Assembly: GCA_964569845.1 (NCBI GenBank)
Contig: CAZMUQ010000016.1
Coordinates: 1-22,449, forward strand
Length of the DNA: 22,449 nt
Direction: 5' to 3'
Source: CAZMUQ01 sp964569845
GTDB taxonomy: Archaea; Thermoproteota; Bathyarchaeia; Hecatellales; Hecatellaceae
Shown: positions 7,519 through 12,390 of the stretch, piece by piece
Numbering within the stretch: the stretch's first letter is position 1
Layout of the letters: each line of letters starts with the position of its first letter
Notes under the pieces: model-generated
The model's database searches: none
The model's input: only the letters and a program-made list of their open reading frames with translations
Told to the model about the DNA's origin: nothing
Program-made: the position numbers and the translations under genes

Positions 7519-8566
7519 CTAAGTTAGCTCCTTTTTCTTCAATTTTTAACTTTAAAACTTTGACAATTTCACTTAAAACATCTTGAAGATTCCCTGAAAC
7601 ATTTAAACCTGCTGAGGTTGAATGCCCTCCACCCATACCTGAAAATTTTTCACCAACATAAAAAGCTACATCCCGGCCGAGGTGTACGCTTGTTTTTTCC
7701 TGAAAGTTTTTAGTTGACCTTAAACTAACTCTAACTTCCCCTTTTTTCTCACCACCAACAATAGCAACATCACAACCTAGGCTGATAAGAGTTCTTGCAA
7801 CTGATGCTTGATAGGAGCTTACATGAGTACAACCTATAATCCATTCCTTAACTTCAAAAATCTGAAGTCTTTGAAGAGCCTTAAGTTTAGCTATTTTTTC
7901 AGACCTATCTACTGGTTGAATCATAAGGTTAAAAATTTCATCAAGGCTTACACCATAATCTAAAAGTTCAGCTGATACCCTAAGCGTTTTAGATGAAGCA
8001 TAGCGGAATCCTTTTGTTTCGTAAACTATTCCTGCAAGTAAACTCCAAGCATCATTCTTACCCAGTTTAACTTTAACATTTCTACAAATATCATAGACAA
8101 TTTCACATGCTGAGGATGCTTTAGGATTAACAACCATTAGATGAGCTATTTCCTTAGTTTTTGGGTGGACTTCATGATGGTCTAAAACTATTAAAGGTTT
8201 ATCTAGCTTTTCTAAACTCTCCCCCCATACATCAAGCTGTTTAAATGTACTTGTATCAACAAGAATTATTAGGTCAGTTTTTTCCAGGTTTGGCTTATCC
8301 TTAAAATTAACTGGAACCTTAAGCATTAAAACCTTAGAAATTTTACTTATACCTTGGTCTGCAATAATTTCACATTCAATTTTAGGGTTTAAGTGTTTAA
8401 CAAGTTTAAATGTTAAATAGGAGGCATAAATAGCATCAGGGTCAGCATTATGGTGGCAAAAAATTGTACAAAATTTTACATTTTTACCTCTAACAATTTT
8501 CTTAAATTTTTTAATAGTTTGCTCATCTACCCAGCTTAAAAACCCTGAAAAGGGTTTTTTCTTCAT
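7511..8566 (-). CDS. DHH/DHHA1-family phosphoesterase
   Basis: About 351 residues with the full DHH-DHHA1 layout. Motif I is H-x-N-A-D-P-D-A near residues 38-45, the second aspartate is in VDTST (about 104), the DHH motif is LDHHEVHP (about 128-135) and the C-terminal DHHA1 glycine motif is GMGGGHSTSAG (about 310-320). All metal-ligand positions look intact. Relatives hydrolyse short oligoribonucleotides, pAp or linear dinucleotides. The substrate here cannot be told, and it lacks the extra domains of RecJ. The preferred start is ATG at 8564-8566, with a TTG one codon upstream as the alternative. It lies 55 bases after prefoldin beta and overlaps ecfA1 by 8 bases. An AAAAACCCT-GAAA-AGGGTTTTT inverted repeat (8538-8559) falls in its first codons. 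Confidence 0.88.
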   Translation of the reverse strand: MKKKPFSGFLSWVDEQTIKKFKKIVRGKNVKFCTIFCHHNADPDAIYASYLTFKLVKHLNPKIECEIIADQGISKISKVLMLKVPVNFKDKPNLEKTDLIILVDTSTFKQLDVWGESLEKLDKPLIVLDHHEVHPKTKEIAHLMVVNPKASSACEIVYDICRNVKVKLGKNDAWSLLAGIVYETKGFRYASSKTLRVSAELLDYGVSLDEIFNLMIQPVDRSEKIAKLKALQRLQIFEVKEWIIGCTHVSSYQASVARTLISLGCDVAIVGGEKKGEVRVSLRSTKNFQEKTSVHLGRDVAFYVGEKFSGMGGGHSTSAGLNVSGNLQDVLSEIVKVLKLKIEEKGANLDE

Positions 8567-8621
8567 CAATTCAGATAAAACTTAGCTTAACTTACATTTA
8601 ACTTTAAGAACCATAGTTTCC

Positions 8622-8981
8622 CTATGTTAGCTGTTGCTGTCTTAGTCTAGCTTGAATTTGCTGCTGAACTTCTTTAAGTCTTTCTCTTGTTCTTTCTTCT
8701 TGTTTACCTAGCACTGAGGCTCTAACAGTTAAAAGTTCTCTTCTTTCAGTTAACTCTTTAATAACAGATTCTTTATCCTTCTTAACAAGAAATGCGCCAA
8801 TAGCCTGATATATTGGATTATCATCAGGCATCTTTTTAATTTCCTCTAAAGCTTTATCAACATCTGTAAGTTCAACTTCAACTTGCTGTTTTTGGGCTAC
8901 TATAACTTGAAGTGTTTGTTGAAGTTGCTGAAGTTTTGCAAGCTCCTCTTGAAGATTTGGGGGGACTTCTATATCGCTCAA
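8622..8981 (-). CDS. pfdB: Prefoldin beta subunit
   Basis: A 119-residue subunit of the hexameric prefoldin chaperone (two alpha, four beta), which holds unfolded proteins for the chaperonin. The form is typical: a long N-terminal coiled coil (about 8-48), a short central beta-hairpin section with MPDDNPIYQAIGAFLVKK (about 51-68), and a C-terminal coiled coil (about 70-115) rich in Q, E and R. The start is TTG (8979-8981), with GGAGGT about 11 bases upstream and AAAGG directly before. A 10-bp imperfect hairpin (9001-9025) lies in its leader. It follows pcc1 by 58 bases. The pairing of pcc1, a Brix protein and prefoldin beta is a known archaeal neighbourhood. Confidence 0.95.
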   Translation of the reverse strand: MSDIEVPPNLQEELAKLQQLQQTLQVIVAQKQQVEVELTDVDKALEEIKKMPDDNPIYQAIGAFLVKKDKESVIKELTERRELLTVRASVLGKQEERTRERLKEVQQQIQARLRQQQLT

Positions 8982-9000
8982 CCTTTATATCAACCTCCAC

Positions 9001-9025
9001 AACTAAAACCTAGTTGGGTTTAGTT
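9001..9025 (-). promoter_or_regulatory. Imperfect hairpin in the pcc1-pfdB gap
   Basis: AACTAAAACC (9001-9010) and GGGTTTAGTT (9016-9025) pair over ten positions with one mismatch around a 5-base loop. It ends about 9 bases before the GGAGGT of pfdB. It could act as an RNA processing site, attenuator or chance structure. No T-run follows it, which argues against a terminator. Confidence 0.3.
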
Positions 9026-9039
9026 AAATTAAAGCTTTT

Positions 9040-9291
9040 TCATTTTAAATCTTTTTTAACAACATCTAAAACTTCATCAACCATTTTAACCCAGCGGCAA
9101 AATGAGTTTATTGATGCTCTTAAAGCTGAGAAATCTTTAGCATAAAATGTGGCTTCAACCATATTGTTCTTCCCTCTAATTTTAACTTTACTTCTAGGTG
9201 TGGGTGTAGATTTTGTTTCAGGCTCTAATGCTTCAACAATTTTTTTACATTTTTCTTTTGAAGTTTTAAATACTATTTTTGCCTTAATCAG
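9040..9291 (-). CDS. pcc1: KEOPS complex subunit Pcc1-like protein
   Basis: About 83 residues. The Pcc1 pattern is visible: an N-terminal beta strand (IKAKIVFKT), then IVEALEPET, PRSKVKI, EATFYAKDFSALRASINSF and a C-terminal helix WVKMVDEVLDVV. Pcc1 dimerises KEOPS, which makes the t6A base on ANN-decoding tRNAs. There is no ATG, GTG or TTG near the family start. The only candidate at the right place is CTG at 9289-9291, preceded by GGGAGG (9301-9306) with a 9-base spacer, overlapping the Brix stop. The next in-frame usual starts lie well inside the Brix gene (ATG at 9394-9396) and would add up to 35 unrelated residues. The other KEOPS subunits are not in the window. Confidence 0.8.
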   Translation of the reverse strand: MIKAKIVFKTSKEKCKKIVEALEPETKSTPTPRSKVKIRGKNNMVEATFYAKDFSALRASINSFCRWVKMVDEVLDVVKKDLK

Positions 9292-9886
9292 GCTTAGCAG
9301 CCTCCCATATAATATGTCTAATAAAGATTTCAGGTCCAACTTCAACCCCACCATGAAGGTTAGAAATAAATGTGATCCTAAGTTTCCCCACACCATCTCT
9401 GTAGATCTTCATAGAAACATCAGATTCAGATATAGTGTCTTCAGTAGGGCTTATAATTGGGACTTTAAAAATTTTAGCAAAAGCTTCAGCAAGTTTTTGA
9501 GCTTCAGAATCCTTATTTAAAGGATTAATTATTGATAGGCTTTTTGGTTTAACCTGAAGTTTTCTAAAGAAGAGTTTATGGTTTCTTTGTAAACGTACCC
9601 CTCTAACGTATATTATTGGTGTTAAAAGCTTTATCTTTCTATCTTCAACCTCGTAAAACTCGATTTTTCCAGGTCCACCTTTCCATCTATTAACAATTAA
9701 AACTAGGCTTGTGTTTAAGTTTAAAGCTTTTTCAGCCACATCCTTAAAACTCATTTTTCCACGGTTAACTCTAAGAGAATTAGGTATGATTGAAGCTAAA
9801 TCATTCATAAGGCTTCTTATAAGCCTTGTTGGTCTATGTGAACTTGTAACTAAAACTTTAATGTTATTCTTCAAAATTTTTCCCAA
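9284..9886 (-). CDS. Brix domain ribosome biogenesis protein, Imp4-like
   Basis: A 200-residue single Brix-domain protein of the archaeal Imp4/Mil type, thought to bind rRNA and assist ribosome assembly. The N-terminal signature VTSSHRPTRLIRSLMNDLA (about 13-31) is characteristic, followed by IPNSLRVNRGKMSFKDV. A hydrophobic strand LVLIVNRWKGGPGKIEFYEV (61-80) and the terminal GVEVGPEIFIRHIIWE complete the fold. The start is uncertain: TTG at 9884-9886 gives the full length, while TTG at 9872-9874 has GGGA five bases upstream and gives a start MKNNIKVLVTSS. It follows the Cys-rich gene by 12 bases and overlaps pcc1, so the three are one translation unit. The length is usual for archaeal members. 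Confidence 0.88.
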   Translation of the reverse strand: MGKILKNNIKVLVTSSHRPTRLIRSLMNDLASIIPNSLRVNRGKMSFKDVAEKALNLNTSLVLIVNRWKGGPGKIEFYEVEDRKIKLLTPIIYVRGVRLQRNHKLFFRKLQVKPKSLSIINPLNKDSEAQKLAEAFAKIFKVPIISPTEDTISESDVSMKIYRDGVGKLRITFISNLHGGVEVGPEIFIRHIIWEAAKPD

Positions 9887-9898
9887 AAAATTGGAGAT

Positions 9899-10189
9899 TT
9901 AAAAAATTTCTTTTCCAAGCCTTTTTTGGAGTTTACCTTTAACCTTAATTTTCTTTAAAATATCCTCATCCTCTAGAGGTATTTCAGCTTGTCTTTGACT
10001 TCTTTTGATTGTTAGGCTGCATGTGCCATCAGGTAAAAGTCTATTCCTTATACAAATAGCGTATCTACATTTGTATCCTTCGCAAACATCCTCTGCAAGT
10101 CTACAATAGGGTTTTCCAGACCTAAACTGAAGACTTTTCTGTCCACACCTAAAAAACTCGCATTTAGGGGTACATTTTTTAGCTTCCAT
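9899..10189 (-). CDS. Small cysteine-rich protein, function unknown
   Basis: About 96 residues; I do not recognise a named family. Eight cysteines lie in the first 60 residues (counted from the upstream ATG: 8, 12, 17, 31, 38, 43, 48, 59), spaced C-x3-C-x4-C-x13-C-x6-C-x4-C-x4-C-x10-C. Eight suits two zinc sites or one or two iron-sulfur clusters. The C-terminal third is basic and charged (KKIKVKGKLQKR), fitting RNA or ribosome contact. Two ATGs compete: 10193-10195, which touches AAGGT directly, and 10187-10189, which has AAGG at a proper 7-base distance, so I choose the latter. It heads the Brix-pcc1 unit and probably works in ribosome or tRNA metabolism, but that is inferred from position only. 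Confidence 0.72.
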   Translation of the reverse strand: MEAKKCTPKCEFFRCGQKSLQFRSGKPYCRLAEDVCEGYKCRYAICIRNRLLPDGTCSLTIKRSQRQAEIPLEDEDILKKIKVKGKLQKRLGKEIF

Positions 10190-10290
10190 TGTCATACCTT
10201 AAAACACCTAAAGCTAGAAGGCTTAAAGGGTATCTAAAAATCTGCATAATTTCTTACCACCAAAACTAAACCCTCTTAGGCTTATCAAAA

Positions 10291-10300
10291 TTAAATTTAA
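10291..10300 (+). promoter_or_regulatory. Palindromic TATA box in a divergent gap
   Basis: TTAAATTTAA is a perfect palindrome, 42-51 bases before the TTG at 10342, so a transcript start near 10322 is predicted. Being symmetric, it could also serve the leftward Cys-rich operon, but a second TTTTTAGA-like box nearer to that gene (about 10233-10241) fits better. Confidence 0.4.
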
Positions 10301-10341
10301 CTTACTCGATAATAAATCTTAACATTGTATAGGCGATTTAT

Positions 10342-10542
10342 TTGAAAAAGCATTTATTAAAGATTTCAAATATTCCTGAAGCAGAAGCTTTCCTTTACTG
10401 TCCTAAGGTAAACAGATTTTTTACTGTAAAATTAGCTTTAAGCTATACATGTCCTGGTTGTGGTTTAAAGCTTAAAGAAAATAAGAATATAAAAAGAGTT
10501 TTGGACTACAGCCTAAGCGATTTTTTAAAGTTTAACCTTTAG
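10342..10542 (+). CDS. Small zinc-ribbon-like protein, function unknown
   Basis: A 66-residue basic protein not assigned to a known family. It carries C20 in LYCPK and a C37-P-G-C40-G knuckle (YTCPGCGLKLKE) typical of half a zinc ribbon, so a single zinc site with an additional ligand, or a dimer, is possible. The start is TTG (10342-10344) with AGGCGA 5 bases upstream, and a TATA-like palindrome at 10291-10300 supports transcription. It is the only rightward gene between two long leftward operons. Codon choice (AAA, GCT, TTA, GGT-rich) resembles neighbours. It is not RpoP or L37ae, which have two CxxC pairs. The gene is convergent with atpK, 29 bases apart. Confidence 0.6.
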   Translation: MKKHLLKISNIPEAEAFLYCPKVNRFFTVKLALSYTCPGCGLKLKENKNIKRVLDYSLSDFLKFNL

Positions 10543-10571
10543 ATTACTAGTTTAGCTAGATTTGCAGATTT

Positions 10572-10910
10572 TTATGTTGGAAGCATTGTTATAATAAATA
10601 TTGCAACTATAAGTGCATAGATGGCAATAGCTTCAATAAACACAATGTAGATGAAGAATCTACCTATAATCTCAGGTCTTTCAGCTCCAGCAGCAGCAAT
10701 AGCAGATGTTGCCATACCAAGCCCAAAAGCAGCACCTATACCAGGAATAGCTATGGCGATAGCTGCACCTATAGCAATCATTCCTACCTGGTTATCCGCT
10801 GCCTGGTTTGCTTCAGTATCTGTTGTTTCAGCATAAACAAAACTTGAACATATTCCCAGCAGAATTAAGAGTAAAGCTAATGCTAGTACTAATTTTGGTT
10901 TCGAATTCAA
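10572..10910 (-). CDS. atpK: A-type ATP synthase subunit K (proteolipid c ring)
   Basis: A proteolipid of about 112 residues that forms the rotor ring carrying H+ or Na+. An N-terminal stretch KPKLVLALALLLILLGICSSFVYA looks like a cleavable signal peptide (cut after A27). A two-helix hairpin follows: a glycine-rich first helix (IAIGAAIAIAIPGIGAAFGLG) and a second with the ion-binding carboxylate E93 in VFIEAIAIYALIVAI. One hairpin, not a fused duplicate, is present. The longest frame starts at GTG 10925, but GGAGGA inside it lies 7 bases before the TTG at 10908-10910, which makes a normal signal peptide start MNSKPK. It lies 62 bases after subunit C and is the last gene of the partial operon. 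Confidence 0.93.
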   Translation of the reverse strand: MNSKPKLVLALALLLILLGICSSFVYAETTDTEANQAADNQVGMIAIGAAIAIAIPGIGAAFGLGMATSAIAAAGAERPEIIGRFFIYIVFIEAIAIYALIVAIFIITMLPT

Positions 10911-10987
10911 TTTTTCTTCCTCCACTTAAGCTTAACTTTTTCTTATGGTTGATTGTTTGTGAAAAAAGACAATTTAAAACTTTTGGT

Positions 10988-12067
10988 TTAAGTTGGGTAA
11001 GGTGGTTGGTGTAATGTTAATAGGTACTCTATCTCGCTTGGGGGGATGTTAAATTGTTTTCCAACTAAGATTGTTATTAAATCTTTAACCTCGTAAAGTT
11101 TAAGGTAAAGATATGCAAAAGCTTCAGTAAGGTGGAAAAATGGTTGATAAAATATTCTTTCACATTCTTTTGCATGGTAACGTTTTAACGCTATTTCAAA
11201 GATTGAAAGGTCGTTTTTAACCTCATAAGTTGGTATTAAGGGTGAAATTATATTTACGTATCTACCTGAAGAAAAAACTTTTAAAGCATCTTTTTCATTT
11301 TCAACAGCTAAAGCTCTTTCAACCTCATCCTCTGTAAGCATATAGTAAACTGGGAGAATGTAATCCTCCACTTCCCCTCTTCTAAGTTTAAGTTTTTTAA
11401 GCCTTAAAATAGCCATAATATTAGAGGAGTCGATTGTTACACCAAGAATTTTTATGCAAAGTTTATCTCTTCCTTTAAGCTTTCCAGCTTTTTCCCAAAT
11501 ATTTTCTACACCATACTTTGTTAATGTTAATTCAATCTTAGTACTTTTAAGCAGGGGGTCTTCAACACTGCTTAAAACCCCCCTTATTTTTCCAATTAAG
11601 GATTCATCACCCATAAGCTTAAAAACTTCCTCAACATTTTTTGCTTCAACAAGGTTTCTGCAAGCTTCAATGCTTATTTTTCCATATGGAAAGATAAATC
11701 TTGAAGCTTCCTTCCATGAGATTTCAAGTAATATTGCTTTTAATACTAAACCTAAAGTTTTAAGCTCATTTAAACGATTAAACTCTCTTATAAAATTTGC
11801 TGCAACTTTGTTTTTCGTTTTTGATAAAATAAAGTTTAACTCATCATTATAAGCTTTTACTAGGCTATCTTCAACATCTTCAACATTGAACTCTCCCGTA
11901 AAAAACTGGCTTACGTATGGTTGATATTTTGAGCCTTCAAGCCTTCTAAGAGCTGATTGAACACTTTCGGCTGTAAGCATACTGTCATAGTCGCTTTTAA
12001 CAAGCATAAAAGATTTTCTACCTCTAACTCTAATGGTTAACTCAATGTAGTCAGTAATTTTCCTCAT
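10988..12067 (-). CDS. atpC: A-type ATP synthase subunit C (V-type d-like)
   Basis: A 359-residue subunit of the central stalk that caps the proteolipid ring and joins it to the D/F shaft. It is wholly alpha-helical with no membrane segment. Recognisable family pieces are DYDSMLTAESVQSALRRLEGS near the N-terminus, LGVTIDSSNIMAILRLK in the middle, and the C-terminal LYLKLYEVKDLITILVGKQF, where subunit C proteins have an 'E-xx-(D/N)-L' motif. The length is usual. The start is ATG at 12065-12067, with GGGTGA five bases upstream; a TTG at 12085 lies before this SD and is unlikely. The ATG overlaps the stop of the upstream small membrane protein as ATGA, so translation is coupled. Confidence 0.92.
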   Translation of the reverse strand: MRKITDYIELTIRVRGRKSFMLVKSDYDSMLTAESVQSALRRLEGSKYQPYVSQFFTGEFNVEDVEDSLVKAYNDELNFILSKTKNKVAANFIREFNRLNELKTLGLVLKAILLEISWKEASRFIFPYGKISIEACRNLVEAKNVEEVFKLMGDESLIGKIRGVLSSVEDPLLKSTKIELTLTKYGVENIWEKAGKLKGRDKLCIKILGVTIDSSNIMAILRLKKLKLRRGEVEDYILPVYYMLTEDEVERALAVENEKDALKVFSSGRYVNIISPLIPTYEVKNDLSIFEIALKRYHAKECERIFYQPFFHLTEAFAYLYLKLYEVKDLITILVGKQFNIPPSEIEYLLTLHQPPYPT

Positions 12068-12390
12068 TTTTTCACCCTGGCCCAACTTAAAATTTTATCC
12101 GTAAAGTGGATCAATATTGCTGTGGCAAGAACAAAACCTGAAAAAGTACATAAACACATAAAAAGAAATCTAGTTAAGGGTGGAAGATTTAAAGTTGATG
12201 AAAGAAGCATGGAGATAAGAAGAAAAATGGTAACCATTGAGGGTAAGATTAAACCTGAAACCATAATTTTAGTCATAGAGTAACCTTTAATAGGTTTTAA
12301 AGCTAAATTTTCACGTAAAGTTAAAAGAGTTTTTAGTTTAGCTGAGCGCCTAAGTTTTCTACCTTTAAACTTAACCTTAACTTTAACCAG
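12064..12390 (-). CDS. Small two-helix membrane protein in the ATP synthase operon, function unknown
   Basis: About 108 residues from a proposed CTG start; I recognise no family. A very basic N-terminus (K/R-rich, VKVKVKFKGRKLRR) and an amphipathic part precede two membrane helices at about 41-63 and 74-96, ending in a basic tail (WARVKK). The loop between helices is short, so both ends should be cytoplasmic. Start: AAGGAGG within the last codons of atpI lies 10 bases before CTG 12388-12390, giving an 8-base overlap with atpI. The alternative is ATG 12274-12276 with AAAGGT 6 bases upstream, giving 70 residues that still include both helices. The stop overlaps the atpC ATG as ATGA, which strongly supports a real translated gene. 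It may be an assembly factor or extra Ao subunit; that is inference. Confidence 0.68.
   Translation of the reverse strand: MVKVKVKFKGRKLRRSAKLKTLLTLRENLALKPIKGYSMTKIMVSGLILPSMVTIFLLISMLLSSTLNLPPLTRFLFMCLCTFSGFVLATAILIHFTDKILSWARVKK

Noticed and set aside
8538..8560. AAAAACCCT-GAAA-AGGGTTTTT hairpin with T-run (plus strand), looking like an intrinsic terminator
   Set aside because: It lies within the first codons of the DHH gene (KKPFSGF) and no rightward transcript is expected there. Lysine/Pro-Phe codons explain the sequence, although a weak effect on DHH translation cannot be excluded.
8611..8627. CATAG-TTTCC-CTATG small inverted repeat at the pfdB stop
   Set aside because: Only five base pairs, partly coding, with no following T-run, so it is likely chance.
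9292..9396. N-terminal extension of Pcc1 to the ATG at 9396
   Set aside because: The 35 extra residues are read from within the Brix gene, do not look like Pcc1, and have no SD. The CTG at 9289-9291 with GGGAGG is the better start.
9149..9520. 123-codon plus-strand frame opposite pcc1 and the Brix gene
   Set aside because: It is antisense to two recognised genes, has no SD or promoter, and its composition is explained by the opposite strand.
10196..10341. Possible RNA gene in the largest gene-free gap
   Set aside because: No cloverleaf, no C/D or H/ACA box pattern and no GC-rich stem is seen in this AT-rich region. Promoter elements explain it.
10547..10559. CTAG-TTTAG-CTAG repeat between the small Zn protein and atpK as a bidirectional terminator
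   Set aside because: The stem is four base pairs, too short to be convincing in AT-rich DNA.
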